55,785 nucleotides of DNA, taken from the NCBI GenBank assembly GCA_031291295.1, contig JARLJI010000055.1:1-55785 (forward strand). Reading direction: 5' to 3'. The stretch's first letter is position 1. Every line of letters starts with the position of its first letter. The DNA comes from Rhodoferax sp. GTDB lineage: Bacteria; Pseudomonadota; Gammaproteobacteria; Burkholderiales; Burkholderiaceae_C. A program made the translations under genes and the position numbers. Positions 17,101 to 26,232 of the stretch are shown here, one piece after another. The notes under the pieces were generated by a model that saw only the letters and a program-made list of their open reading frames with translations, was not told where the DNA came from and ran no database searches.

Positions 17101-18234
17101 TTATGCAGCGTCGATCTGTACACGGTACGCGTGCACGGCCTCGAAGATCGGCGTGTCACTGAAGCGGAACAGATCCAGCGAGGCCTGGCCGGCATCGCAC
17201 TGCGCGGAAAAGGCCTGCCACGAGGGCACGACGAACATGTCGCCGCGGCGTACCTGCCACTGGCGATCGCCTACGGTCACGGTACCTTGGCCGTCAAAGA
17301 CCTGGAATACCGAGGAGCCGACTTCACGCCGTGTCTGCGTGCGCGCGCCGCTGCGCACGCGGTGCATCTCGGTGCGGATGGTGGGCAGCACGTCGCGGCC
17401 GTTGGTCGGGTTGGTGTAGCGCACGGCGGCGTGCCCCGGGCTCAGCGTCGCGGCACAACCTTCGGCTTCCAGGGCCAGTTGTTCGTTCAGCGCCCGGTCC
17501 GTATCGACCCAGCGGTAGGCCAGCAGCGGCGTGGCGGGTTGCTCCCCCGGCTGCGAGACCGGGCGCAGGCCGGGGTAGGCCCACAGCCGCTCGGAACGTG
17601 AGTATTCGGGCTGGATGCGCTCCGCGGCGCTGAGCGACTCGCGGCCAAACTCGAAGAACTGGGACTCGGTGTAGTAGGCAAACGGAATGTCCAGCCCGTC
17701 GATCCAGGCCATGGGCTTGCTGGCGGCGTTGCGGTGGGCATGCCAGTTCCAGCCGCCTTGAGGCAGGAAGTCGCCACGAGACATGCGCACGGAGTCGCCA
17801 TTGACCACGGTCCACACCCCTTCGCCTTCGACGACGAATCGAAAGGCGTGCTGGGAATGGCGGTGCTCGGGCGCATCTTCGCCAGGCATCAGATACTGAA
17901 TGGCTGCCCACAGTGTGGGCGTGGCGAAGGGACGCCCGCCCAGCGTGGGGTTGGCCAGTGCGATGGCGCGCCGCTCGCCGCCGCGGCCCACGGGCACGAT
18001 GCGGCCCGCCTCTTCGGCCAGTTGAACCAGCCGGTCCCAGCGCCATAGGTGGGCGCCGGCCTTGCTCTTGGGGTGCAGCGGCATCAGATCGCCGATTTGC
18101 GTCCACAGCGGCACCAGCATTTCCTGCTCGAAGCCTCGGTAGAGTTGCTCCAATGCCGGCGTGGGCTCCGGTTGTCCGGGCGCGGCCTCGGCTGTGAGGT
18201 GTACGGGAGAGGGCACAGTATCAATCACGTTCAT
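17101..18234 (-). CDS. Gentisate 1,2-dioxygenase
   Basis: A 377-residue double-cupin protein. The first cupin carries the iron ligands (GEDAPEHRHSQHAFRFVVEG, His-x-His, plus a later His in GGWNWHAH). The N-terminal LVPLWTQIGDLMPLHPKSKAGAHLWRWD and PFAYYTESQFFEFG match gentisate dioxygenases. It opens the gentisate ring to maleylpyruvate using Fe(II) and O2. It appears intact, but both flanking pathway genes are broken (a 3-hydroxybenzoate 6-hydroxylase remnant upstream, a hydrolase remnant downstream), and no isomerase is nearby. It may be a relic or feed enzymes elsewhere. Confidence 0.9.
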   Translation of the reverse strand: MNVIDTVPSPVHLTAEAAPGQPEPTPALEQLYRGFEQEMLVPLWTQIGDLMPLHPKSKAGAHLWRWDRLVQLAEEAGRIVPVGRGGERRAIALANPTLGGRPFATPTLWAAIQYLMPGEDAPEHRHSQHAFRFVVEGEGVWTVVNGDSVRMSRGDFLPQGGWNWHAHRNAASKPMAWIDGLDIPFAYYTESQFFEFGRESLSAAERIQPEYSRSERLWAYPGLRPVSQPGEQPATPLLAYRWVDTDRALNEQLALEAEGCAATLSPGHAAVRYTNPTNGRDVLPTIRTEMHRVRSGARTQTRREVGSSVFQVFDGQGTVTVGDRQWQVRRGDMFVVPSWQAFSAQCDAGQASLDLFRFSDTPIFEAVHAYRVQIDAA

Positions 18235-18279
18235 GGGAATTCTTTCGATATGTAAGTGTTGTGGAGAGCGGTCTGCGGT

Positions 18280-18549
18280 TCAGGTGGCCAGGCAGTTCTC
18301 GACTTTCCAGCCGTACAGCCATTCCATGGCATCGTAGAAGCGTTCGGGCGTACGGCCTTTCCACAGGTCGTTGCGCACCAGGCGCTTGACGCCCCTGGCG
18401 TGGAAGATGCGGCCCATCTCGCGCGCCGAGAGCACGATGCGTGCGGTGCGCGCCACGCGCGAGCGCTGGTACAGCGCCAGGGCGGCCGCGATGCCGCCTA
18501 TGCCGCCGCCGGCGACCAGGACCGGAAGCCCGGAATGTTCGTTGCTCAC
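18280..18549 (-). pseudogene. 3-Hydroxybenzoate 6-hydroxylase remnant with internal in-frame deletion
   Basis: From a GTG at 18549 (GAGAGA upstream) the protein reads VSNEHSGLPVLVAGGGIGGI with AAALALY, the FAD-binding start of flavoprotein hydroxylases. It then jumps directly to QRSRVARTARIVLSAREMGR and ends DLWKGRTPERFYDAMEWLYGWKVENCLAT, which is the C-terminus of 3-hydroxybenzoate 6-monooxygenases. The family is about 400 residues; only 89 remain and roughly 300 internal residues are absent without a frame change. The FAD-ribityl and substrate parts are lost, so activity is not expected. It lies upstream of gentisate dioxygenase, as in intact operons. Confidence 0.75.
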
Positions 18550-18570
18550 GCGTGTCTCTCGTAAATATTC

Positions 18571-18596
18571 ATACATATGATATGTATACGTATCAT
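18571..18596. promoter_or_regulatory. Overlapping palindromes, probable operator of the former 3-hydroxybenzoate operon
   Basis: ATGATAtGTATACgTATCAT (18577-18596) is a 20-bp palindrome with one mismatched pair, and ATACATATgATATGTAT (18571-18587) is a second one overlapping it. They lie 22 bp upstream of the GTG start of the hydroxylase remnant. Such AT-rich palindromes are typical for MarR- or TetR-type regulators. No regulator gene remains next to it. Confidence 0.5.
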
Positions 18597-18675
18597 CTTA
18601 ACGAAGCCATATCGCAGTAAGAAATAGGGGTTAACCCTTACTTCGATCGAGGCGAGGATGTGCCGCGGGGCGGCG

Positions 18676-20127
18676 CTAGCGCAAACGCATGCGCAGCCCC
18701 ACCGGGCCCATGCTGAACGCCAGCTGCTCGGGCACGTCGGCACCGCTCAATGAGTCCACGCTGTCGATGTCAAAACTGGATAGCAGCATGGCCGCGGCCA
18801 TCTTGATCTCCAGCAGCGCCAGGTAGCGCCCCGGACAGACGCGCGGCCCGGCGCCGAACGGCATGGACACGCGCTTGGCCGAACTGGCGGCCTGCGTCGG
18901 CCCGCCGTCGCCGAGCCAGCGCTCGGGCAGGAAGGCGGTCGGATTGGGGAAGTGGCGATCCAGCAGGCTGTCGTGGCGCATCAGGCCGAGCACGACGGTG
19001 TCGGCGGGAATCTCGACGTCCGCAATGGTGGTCGCGCGCACCGCCTGCACGGCCAGCAGCGGCGCCACCGGCTTGAGCCGCATGGTTTCGTGCGCGCAGG
19101 CTTCCAGGTAGTCGAGCCGGGCCATGCGCTCGGGGGTGAATTGGGAGGGGTCGCCGGCGATGCGGCGCACTTCTTCCTGGGCACGCTGCAGCGCTGGCGG
19201 GTTGCGGTGCAACAGATAAATCATCCAGGCCAGCGTGTTGGCGGTGGTGTCTTCGCCCGCGAGCAGCATCACCAGCACGTTGCCGGCCACGTCGTGATCG
19301 TTCATGCCGCTGCCGCCCGCGTCGGCGGCGTTGATCATCGCCTCCAGCAGATTGCCGGGATGCTCGCGCAATGAAGGATCCGCCTGAATGCGGCTTCGTG
19401 CCTGGGCGATAAAACCGCGAATGGCCGCCTGCACCGCGGCCACGCTGCGGTCCAGCGCGCGGTCGGCCGGCAGCCGCAGGTAGCGCCAGTACGGCAGCAT
19501 CGACAAAGTGCGTCTGAACAACGCCGGAAAGATCTTGTTCAGGTGATGCTGGATCACGTCCCCGTCGCTGGACAGGGTGTTCACATCGGCGCCGAAGGCC
19601 AGTCCGGCAATGGCGTCCACCGTGAAGCGCATCAGGTCTGCCTGCAGGTCGATGCTGCCGCCCGAGCGGGCCGCGGCTTGCCAGCGGGCTTGCAGGCGCC
19701 GGGTTACCTTCAGCAGGGACGGGAAATACACCTTGATATGTCCCGGGTCCAGGCCTGCCATGACCATGCGCCGCTGGCGCCGCCAGACATCGTCGTTGGC
19801 GAAGAAGAGTCCTTCGTCAAAACCCATTTCACGGACGGTGCGGCCCCCGAGCAGCGGCCGCCTGAAGCGCTCGGGGCGCTCGCGCAAGGCGGCGCCCATG
19901 AGTTCATGATCAGCCATGATAAGGAGCTTTCGCCGGCCCAACTGGACGCGGAAAAGCGGCCCGTAGGTTTTGCTCCAGGCCTCGAACTGCTGGTGCATGC
20001 GGGCGGCACGGATCTGCAAGGTATTGCCGAGCACCGGCAGGCCGCGCGGGCCCGGCAATTCGTCGAGCCGACGCAAAGCGGGAGGCGGCGCGCCGGACGC
20101 CGGCATCAGGCGGGTATCAGGTTCCAT
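18676..20127 (-). CDS. Cytochrome P450
   Basis: A 483-residue P450. The hallmarks are present: I-helix AGEDTTAN, K-helix ETMR (ExxR), the FLPERW region and the heme loop FGAGPRVCPGR with the cysteine ligand. The N-terminal LPGPRGLPVLGN proline-rich hinge is present without a membrane anchor, so it is likely soluble and depends on separate redox partners, none of which are adjacent. The ATG at 20127 is preferred (GGGAAG upstream); one at 20160 is in frame. The substrate is unknown. It is on the same strand as the MBL-fold gene, 60 bp downstream of it. Confidence 0.88.
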   Translation of the reverse strand: MEPDTRLMPASGAPPPALRRLDELPGPRGLPVLGNTLQIRAARMHQQFEAWSKTYGPLFRVQLGRRKLLIMADHELMGAALRERPERFRRPLLGGRTVREMGFDEGLFFANDDVWRRQRRMVMAGLDPGHIKVYFPSLLKVTRRLQARWQAAARSGGSIDLQADLMRFTVDAIAGLAFGADVNTLSSDGDVIQHHLNKIFPALFRRTLSMLPYWRYLRLPADRALDRSVAAVQAAIRGFIAQARSRIQADPSLREHPGNLLEAMINAADAGGSGMNDHDVAGNVLVMLLAGEDTTANTLAWMIYLLHRNPPALQRAQEEVRRIAGDPSQFTPERMARLDYLEACAHETMRLKPVAPLLAVQAVRATTIADVEIPADTVVLGLMRHDSLLDRHFPNPTAFLPERWLGDGGPTQAASSAKRVSMPFGAGPRVCPGRYLALLEIKMAAAMLLSSFDIDSVDSLSGADVPEQLAFSMGPVGLRMRLR

Positions 20128-20187
20128 ACAGCTTCCCGGGGGTAAAGAGGTGATTGGCAATCGAATTGAATAGACGCCGGTGCCCGC

Positions 20188-20979
20188 TCACCAGCTGTTG
20201 CGCAGTTCGCGCAGCTTCGTGAACACCGTCTTTGCGTCGGGCTGTTCGGGCAGGTGCGGAAAGCTTTCACGCAGCCGGGCGATCAGGCCGGGGCTACTCA
20301 AGCGCAGGAAGGTGTTGAACTGCTTTTCGTCCTTGAGCGTCGTCACGGCAGAACGCGCCGGGTCGTGGTCGGTCACGCTGGGCAGCAGGGCCTTGGCGGC
20401 GGCGTTGTCCGGCTCGCGCGCGAGGGTGAATTTCAGGTTGTTCTCGATGTAGTCGTGCCCCGGATAGATCTGCGTGTTGTCGGGCAGCCGGGCCAGTTGC
20501 TCCACGAAGGTCGCATACAGCGCGCCGACGTCGCCGCCGTTGTGCACATTGCCTGCGCCGGCGTTGAACAGCGTATCTCCCGAGAACAGCGCCGGCTGGT
20601 CGGTGTGCGAGCGCAGGCAGATGTGGCACATCGTGTGGCCGGGCGTGTCCAGGCATTCGAGTTCGACGGTCTTGCCGACCTTGATCAGGTCGCCGGCCTG
20701 CACACCCCGGTCCACGCCCGCAATGCGCGCACCGGCCTTGTGGTGCGCGATCAGTTTCGCGCCGGTGGCGGCGATCACGGCCGCGTTGCCGCCGGTGTGG
20801 TCGTGGTGTTCGTGGGTGTTCAGGACCTGGGTGATCTGCCAGCCCCGCACCTTGGCGGTGGCCAGCGTCTTTTCATGGTCGAGCGGGTCGATGGCGAGCG
20901 CCTCGCCGGTTTCGGGACAAGCGATCAAATAATTGAAATTGCGGTAGGCGTTACCGGTCCAGATGCGTTCGACGATCAT
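20188..20979 (-). CDS. Metallo-beta-lactamase-fold hydrolase (glyoxalase II-like)
   Basis: A 263-residue MBL-fold protein with the two-metal signature THEHHDHTGG (residues 55-64), LDTPGHT, FSGDTLFNAGAGN and YPGHDY. This is the hydroxyacylglutathione-hydrolase arrangement, and the C-terminal extension (ARSAVTTLKDEKQFNTFLRL) fits that group. The ATG at 20979 has CAGGAG upstream and the canonical MIVERIWTGNA start. It is divergent from the PLP enzyme gene (103-bp gap). True substrate may be a glutathione or other thioester. Confidence 0.8.
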   Translation of the reverse strand: MIVERIWTGNAYRNFNYLIACPETGEALAIDPLDHEKTLATAKVRGWQITQVLNTHEHHDHTGGNAAVIAATGAKLIAHHKAGARIAGVDRGVQAGDLIKVGKTVELECLDTPGHTMCHICLRSHTDQPALFSGDTLFNAGAGNVHNGGDVGALYATFVEQLARLPDNTQIYPGHDYIENNLKFTLAREPDNAAAKALLPSVTDHDPARSAVTTLKDEKQFNTFLRLSSPGLIARLRESFPHLPEQPDAKTVFTKLRELRNSW

Positions 20980-21082
20980 GTAATGCTCCTGAGGCTTGCG
21001 GAAATACCCGATTGTAGGAACAGGCAACCTGTTTGTGCCTTCAAGGCGCAGGCAGCGGCTCCCTTCCTGCGAGAATCCGGAC

Positions 21083-22150
21083 ATGACCGCCCCCTCCCAC
21101 ACTGGCGACTCCTGGCTCAGCAGCGCCGTCGCGCGCATCGAGGCCGACTTTCAGCGCAGCGCCGACACGCACCTGATTCCCCTCGCGCTGCCAAAGTTCA
21201 ACGCCAGTGGCATCGATTTTTATCTGAAGGACGAATCCACCCACCCGACGGGCAGCCTCAAGCACCGGCTGGCACGTTCGCTGTTTTTGTACGCGCTGTG
21301 CAATGGCTGGGTTGGGGAAGCCTCGACCATTGTGGAAGCCTCCAGCGGCTCCACGGCCGTGAGCGAAGCCTACTTTGCGCGGCTGCTGGGTCTGCCGTTC
21401 ATCGCCGTCATGCCGCGCGGCACCTCGCCCGAGAAAGTCGCACAGATCGAGTTCCACGGCGGGCGCTGCCATTGGGTGGCCAGCGCGGGGCAGGTCTATG
21501 AAGAAGCCCGGACACTGGCGCTGCAGACCGGCGGCCATTACATGGACCAGTTCACCTATGCCGAGCGTGCCACCGATTGGCGCGGCAACAACAATATTGC
21601 CGAGAGCATGTTCACGCAGATGGCGCGCGAACGCCACCCGGTGCCGGCCTGGATCGTGGTGGGTGCCGGCACCGGCGGCACCAGTGCCACGATTGGCCGC
21701 TATGTGCGCTACCAGCGCCATGCCACGCAGCTGTGCGTGGCCGACCCGGCGGGTTCGGTGTTCAGTGCCTACCATCGCACCGGCGACGCGAACCTGACTG
21801 CCGTGGGTTCGCGCATCGAAGGCATCGGCCGGCCGCGGGTCGAGCCCAGCTTTGTGCGCACACTGGTGGACCGCATGATCGAGGTGCCCGACTTTGATTC
21901 CATCGCCGCCATGCGAACGCTGTCCAATCGGCTCGGGCGCAAGGTGGGCCCCTCCACCGGCACCAATTTTGTCGGCATGGTGACGCTGGCCTGCGAGATG
22001 CAGGCGGCCGGACAGCAAGGCGCCATCCTGTCCTTGCTGTGCGACTCCGGTGAGCGCTATCTGCCCAGTTACCACAACGAGGAATGGGTCCGGGACACGA
22101 TGGGTGACTGCGTTGACGCCCAACGACGTCTGGACGCTTTGCTGAGCTGA
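21083..22150 (+). CDS. Cysteine-synthase-like PLP enzyme (possible cysteine desulfhydrase)
   Basis: A 355-residue fold-type II PLP enzyme. The PLP lysine is Lys60 in [14 protein letters not shown] (in place of the usual P.GS.KDR), with the substrate loop [10 protein letters not shown] and the phosphate-binding [10 protein letters not shown]. Compared with O-acetylserine sulfhydrylases, it carries the SLKHR variant that I associate with the Cds1-type cysteine desulfhydrase subgroup. That function is inferred, not shown. No upstream Shine-Dalgarno site is strong; the ATG at 21083 gives the family start. The AttH-like gene follows 20 bp later on the same strand. Confidence 0.72.
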   Translation: MTAPSHTGDSWLSSAVARIEADFQRSADTHLIPLALPKFNASGIDFYLKDESTHPTGSLKHRLARSLFLYALCNGWVGEASTIVEASSGSTAVSEAYFARLLGLPFIAVMPRGTSPEKVAQIEFHGGRCHWVASAGQVYEEARTLALQTGGHYMDQFTYAERATDWRGNNNIAESMFTQMARERHPVPAWIVVGAGTGGTSATIGRYVRYQRHATQLCVADPAGSVFSAYHRTGDANLTAVGSRIEGIGRPRVEPSFVRTLVDRMIEVPDFDSIAAMRTLSNRLGRKVGPSTGTNFVGMVTLACEMQAAGQQGAILSLLCDSGERYLPSYHNEEWVRDTMGDCVDAQRRLDALLS

Positions 22151-22170
22151 TTTGCTCGCAGGCGCTTGAC

Positions 22171-23289
22171 ATGACTTCACGCACCGGCTCGCCCTTCAAC
22201 CTGTCGCGGCGCAGCTTGCTGGCCACAGGATTGGTGGGACTGGCCGGCCTGTCGGGTGCGGGGCAAGTGAGCGCCCTGCCCCAGCCTGTGGTCTTCCCGC
22301 GCGACTACGGCAGCCACCCGGATTTCCGTACCGAGTGGTGGTACATCACGGGCTATGCCAACGCGGCGGATCCGGCAGGCGCGCGCGCGTTCGGCTTCCA
22401 GCTCACCTTCTTTCGCTCGCGTGTGGCGGCCACCCAGGACATGAAGTCGGTCTTTGCCGCCAGGCAACTGATCTTTGCCCATGCGGCCCTGACTGATGTA
22501 CGCGGCAAAAAGCTCTGGCACGACCAGCGCATTGCCCGATCGTCAGGGGCGGGCGGGTTTGACGTGGCCTCGGCTAGCGAGAAAGACACCGCCATCGAAC
22601 TGCGCGACTGGTCGCTGGTGCACCACAATGGCGGCTACACGGCCACCCTGCCCGCCAGCGACTTCAGCCTGGAGCTGCAGTTCAGCGAAACGCAAGCCGT
22701 ACTGTTGCAAGGCGACCAGGGCCTGTCGCGCAAGGGCCCGGAGCTCCAGCAGGTTAGCCATTACTACAGCCAGCCGCAGCTCGCCGTGCGCGGCAATGTG
22801 CGGCTCAAGGAGCAGAAGTTTGATGTCGGCTCCGGCAGCATGGCGTGGCTCGACCACGAATGGAGCAACGAGCTGCTGCACCCCGATGCCACCGGCTGGG
22901 ACTGGATCGGCATGAACCTGGATGACGGCAGCGCCCTCACCGCGTTCCGCCTGCGCGACAAGGCCGGCAATGCTTTGTGGGACGGCGGATCATTTCGCTC
23001 GCCCAAGGGCGGTCTCTATGTCTTCAGTCGCGGCGAGGTTGTTTTCAGTCCGCAGCGCAGCTGGAAAAGCCCGCTGACACAGACCCTCTACCCGGTCGAA
23101 TGGATCGTGCGCACCCCGGCCGACTTCTACACGGTCAAGGCCGTCATCGACAACCAGGAACTCGACAGCCGCGCCTCCACCGGTGCCATCTACTGGGAAG
23201 GCCTGAGCGATTTGTTCGACAGCAATGGCCGGCGCGTCGGCCGCGGCTACCTGGAGATGACCGGCTACGCGCATCCGCTGAGGCTGTAG
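22171..23289 (+). CDS. AttH/CrtC-type lipocalin-like protein, probably exported
   Basis: A 372-residue protein with a twin-arginine-like leader (NLSRRSLLATGLVGLAGLSGAG, about residues 10-31) and the AttH/carotenoid-hydratase-like fold marked by FPRDYGSHPDFRTEWWYITG, FGFQLTFFRS and WLDHEWS...WDWIGMNLDDG. In many Proteobacteria such genes sit next to an FtsX-type permease and an ATPase (attEFGH-like), and the protein acts outside the cytoplasm on an unknown ligand. Here the large FtsX permease gene is about 6 kb upstream and an ATPase is not seen. It is not good evidence for carotenoid synthesis. Confidence 0.75.
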   Translation: MTSRTGSPFNLSRRSLLATGLVGLAGLSGAGQVSALPQPVVFPRDYGSHPDFRTEWWYITGYANAADPAGARAFGFQLTFFRSRVAATQDMKSVFAARQLIFAHAALTDVRGKKLWHDQRIARSSGAGGFDVASASEKDTAIELRDWSLVHHNGGYTATLPASDFSLELQFSETQAVLLQGDQGLSRKGPELQQVSHYYSQPQLAVRGNVRLKEQKFDVGSGSMAWLDHEWSNELLHPDATGWDWIGMNLDDGSALTAFRLRDKAGNALWDGGSFRSPKGGLYVFSRGEVVFSPQRSWKSPLTQTLYPVEWIVRTPADFYTVKAVIDNQELDSRASTGAIYWEGLSDLFDSNGRRVGRGYLEMTGYAHPLRL

Positions 23290-23415
23290 GCCCACCCTAA
23301 GCGTTTTACCCTATTCCGCAGTGCACCACAGGTCAATACTATGGCAAGTCTTTCCGGAGTAACGCAGGTGTGAGCCTGCCCACTCCCCATCATTGCAACA
23401 CAGCCGGAGAATTAT

Positions 23416-24192
23416 TTGTCAGCGGAGTTCATTCTTGAGACGCAGGGGTTGACCAAGGAATTCAAGGGTTTCGTTGCCGTCAGCGATGTGGATCTCAAGG
23501 TGCAGCGCGGTCATATTCATGCGCTGATCGGCCCGAACGGCGCCGGCAAGACCACGTTCTTCAACCTGCTGACCAAGTTCCTGCACCCCACCTCGGGCCG
23601 CATCGTCTACAACGACATCGACATTACCGCCGAGCAACCCGCACAAACGGCGCGCCGCGGCATCGTGCGCTCGTTCCAGATCTCTGCGGTGTTTCCGCAC
23701 ATGACGGTGCTGGAGAATGTGCGCGCAGCATTGCAGCGCAACCTGGGCACCTCCTTCCATTTCTGGAAGGCCGAAAAAACCCTTTTCCCACTGCACGAAC
23801 GGGCACACCAACTGCTGGCCGAAGTGGACCTCGAGAGCTTCGCCGACACCATGACGGTGGAACTCCCCTACGGGCGCAAGCGCGCCCTGGAACTGGCCAC
23901 CACCCTGGCGCTGGAGCCCGAACTGATGCTGCTGGACGAGCCCACCCAGGGCATGGGCCACGAGGACGTGCACCGGGTCACCGAACTGATCCGCAAGGTG
24001 GCGGCCAACCGGACCATCCTGATGGTGGAGCACAACATGAATGTAGTGGCGTCGATTGCGAACCGCATCACGGTGCTGCAACGTGGCACCATCATTGCCG
24101 ACGGCCCCTACGCCGAGGTATCGAAAAATCCGCTGGTGATCGAGGCCTACATGGGCACCACCGATACGACCTTGAAGGGCGCGCACGCATGA
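23416..24192 (+). CDS. livG: Branched-chain-type ABC transporter ATP-binding protein (LivG)
   Basis: A 258-residue ABC ATPase. Walker A is GPNGAGKTTF, the Q-loop region is VRSFQISAVFPHMTVLENV, Walker B is LMLLDEPTQGMG and the switch His is in MVEHNMN. The ABC signature is weak: where LSGG is expected it reads VELPYGRKRALELATTL, a form found in some LivG proteins. The start is a TTG at 23416 with CCGGAGAA upstream; no ATG fits the N-terminus. The ATG of livF overlaps its stop (ATGA). First gene of the five-gene uptake operon. Confidence 0.85.
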   Translation: MSAEFILETQGLTKEFKGFVAVSDVDLKVQRGHIHALIGPNGAGKTTFFNLLTKFLHPTSGRIVYNDIDITAEQPAQTARRGIVRSFQISAVFPHMTVLENVRAALQRNLGTSFHFWKAEKTLFPLHERAHQLLAEVDLESFADTMTVELPYGRKRALELATTLALEPELMLLDEPTQGMGHEDVHRVTELIRKVAANRTILMVEHNMNVVASIANRITVLQRGTIIADGPYAEVSKNPLVIEAYMGTTDTTLKGAHA

Positions 24193-24893
24193 CGACCGAG
24201 TTGCTGCGCATTGCAGGCCTGAACGCCTGGTATGGCGAATCGCACATACTGCATGGCGTGGACCTCACCGTGAACCAGGGCGAAGTCGTGACGCTGCTCG
24301 GGCGCAACGGCGCCGGGCGCACCACCACCATGCGCGCCATCGTCGGCCTCACGGGCTCGCGCACCGGCTCCATCCAGGTGGCTGGCCAGGAGACCATCAA
24401 GCTGGCGCCGCACCGCATTGCCCGGCTCGGGGTGGGCTACTGCCCGGAAGAGCGCGGCATCTTTGCCAGCCTCTCCGCCGAAGAAAATCTGATGCTGCCG
24501 CCCGTGGTGGCCCCCGGCGGCATGAGCGTGGACGACATCTACGCCATGTTTCCCAACCTGAAAGAACGTGCCAACAGCCCCGGCACCCGTCTGTCGGGCG
24601 GCGAACAGCAAATGCTGGCGGTGGCGCGCATTTTGCGCACCGGCGCGCGCCTGCTGCTGCTCGACGAGATTTCGGAGGGCCTGGCGCCGGTGATCGTGCA
24701 AAAGCTCGCCGAGATGATTCTCACGCTCAAGGCCAAGGGCTACACCATCGTGCTGGTCGAGCAGAACTTCCGCTTTGCGGCGCCGCTGGCCGACCGCTTC
24801 TACATTATGGAACACGGGCGCATCGTGCGCCAGTTCAAGCAGGCCGAGCTCAAGCAGAACATGGGAATGCTGCAGGAGTACCTCGGGGTCTAG
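24189..24893 (+). CDS. livF: Branched-chain-type ABC transporter ATP-binding protein (LivF)
   Basis: A 234-residue LivF-type ATPase. The ABC signature LSGGEQQMLAVARIL, Walker B LLLLDEISEGLAP and VEQNFRFA are normal. The Walker A motif reads LLGRNGAGRTTT: the invariant lysine is replaced by Arg44. I recall this variant in other LivF-like sequences, so it may be a functional subgroup rather than a defect. It overlaps livG by 4 bp and is followed after 59 bp by the binding-protein gene. Confidence 0.85.
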   Translation: MTTELLRIAGLNAWYGESHILHGVDLTVNQGEVVTLLGRNGAGRTTTMRAIVGLTGSRTGSIQVAGQETIKLAPHRIARLGVGYCPEERGIFASLSAEENLMLPPVVAPGGMSVDDIYAMFPNLKERANSPGTRLSGGEQQMLAVARILRTGARLLLLDEISEGLAPVIVQKLAEMILTLKAKGYTIVLVEQNFRFAAPLADRFYIMEHGRIVRQFKQAELKQNMGMLQEYLGV

Positions 24894-24952
24894 CCGCCCT
24901 GCGGAGCCGCTTCAATTCCACGTTTTATTTCCACGTCAACCAGGAGTCAACC

Positions 24953-26149
24953 ATGAAACTTAAAACTCTCGTCGCAGCGATCGCCATCGGGCTCGGCAGT
25001 ATGGCCGCGCAAGCGCAAGGTACGGGCCCGATCAAGATCGGCATCATCACCGATATGTCCGGCATTTATGCCGACATCGACGGTCCCGCGGGTGTTGAAA
25101 TGGTCAAGTGGGCTGTGAAGGATTTCGGCGGCAAGGTGCTGAACCGCCCAATCGAAGTGCTGTCGGCAGACCACCAGAACAAGCCGGACATCGGCAGTTC
25201 CACGGCCCGCGCGTGGATGGACAAGGACCATCTGGCCATGTTGGTCGGCGGCACCAATTCGGGCGTGAACCTGGCCATGGCCAAGGTGGCCGCCGAGAAA
25301 AAAGTCCCCCTCATCGCCATTGGCCCCGGCTCGGCCCGCCTGACCAACGAAGACTGCACGCCCTACACGGTTCACTATGCCTACGACACCGTGGCGCTGG
25401 CCAAGGTGGCCGGCTCGGCGCTGGTCAAGCAGGGCAACAAGAGTTGGTTCTTCCTGACCGCTGACTATGCCTTCGGAAAATCGCTTCAAGCCGATGCGAC
25501 GACCGTGATCAAGGCCAACGGGGGCACGGTGGTGGGCTCCGTGCTGGCGCCGCTCGATACGACGGACTTCTCGTCCTTCCTGCTGCAGGCGCAGTCCTCC
25601 AAGGCACAGATTCTGGCCATGGCCAACGCGGGCGGTAACTTTATCGACTCCATGAAGGCGGCCAAGGAATTCGGCATCGACAAGACCATGAAGATCGCCG
25701 GGCTGCTGGTGTTCATCAACGACGTACACAGCCTGGGCCTGAATGCGACCGCCGGCCTGCAGCTGGCGGACAGCTGGTACTGGAACCAGGACGACGCCTC
25801 GCGCAAGTTCGCCCACCGCTTCTTTGACAAATACAAGCGCATGCCCAGCAGCTTGCAGGCCGCCGACTACTCGTCCACCATGACCTACCTGAAGGCGGTT
25901 CAAACGGCAGGCACCACCGACTCCGACAAGGTGATGGCCACGCTCAAGAGCATGAAGATCGACGACTTCTACAACAAGGGCCATATCCGCGCCGACGGTC
26001 GCATGATTCACAACATGTACCTGTACCAGGTCAAGACCGCCAAGGAATCCACGACACCCTGGGACTACTACAAGCTGGTCGCCACGGTTCCCGGCGATCA
26101 GGCGTTCACGACCGTGGCCGAGTCAAAGTGCTCATTGCTGAAGAAGTAA
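24953..26149 (+). CDS. livK: Periplasmic substrate-binding protein (LivK/LivJ family)
   Basis: A 398-residue type I periplasmic binding protein with a clear signal peptide (MKLKTLVAAIAIGLGSMAAQAQG, cleavage after AQA about residue 21). GPIKIGIITDMSGIYADIDGPAGVE starts the mature fold. CAGGAGT precedes the ATG. Ligand class cannot be read from sequence: this subgroup takes up amino acids, but many relatives in Comamonadaceae carry aromatic or organic acids. It lies in the middle of the operon, as the most highly expressed component. Confidence 0.87.
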   Translation: MKLKTLVAAIAIGLGSMAAQAQGTGPIKIGIITDMSGIYADIDGPAGVEMVKWAVKDFGGKVLNRPIEVLSADHQNKPDIGSSTARAWMDKDHLAMLVGGTNSGVNLAMAKVAAEKKVPLIAIGPGSARLTNEDCTPYTVHYAYDTVALAKVAGSALVKQGNKSWFFLTADYAFGKSLQADATTVIKANGGTVVGSVLAPLDTTDFSSFLLQAQSSKAQILAMANAGGNFIDSMKAAKEFGIDKTMKIAGLLVFINDVHSLGLNATAGLQLADSWYWNQDDASRKFAHRFFDKYKRMPSSLQAADYSSTMTYLKAVQTAGTTDSDKVMATLKSMKIDDFYNKGHIRADGRMIHNMYLYQVKTAKESTTPWDYYKLVATVPGDQAFTTVAESKCSLLKK

Positions 26150-26232
26150 AACGCAAGTCAACGCCTGTGCCCGCCGGCCATCGATATGACGGCCGGCGGC
26201 CTGGCAGGTTCGCGGTCATTTGACGGGTATTC

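Noticed and set aside
22171..23289. Carotenoid hydratase (CrtC) function
   Set aside because: No carotenoid genes nearby, and the AttH branch of this fold explains the sequence better.
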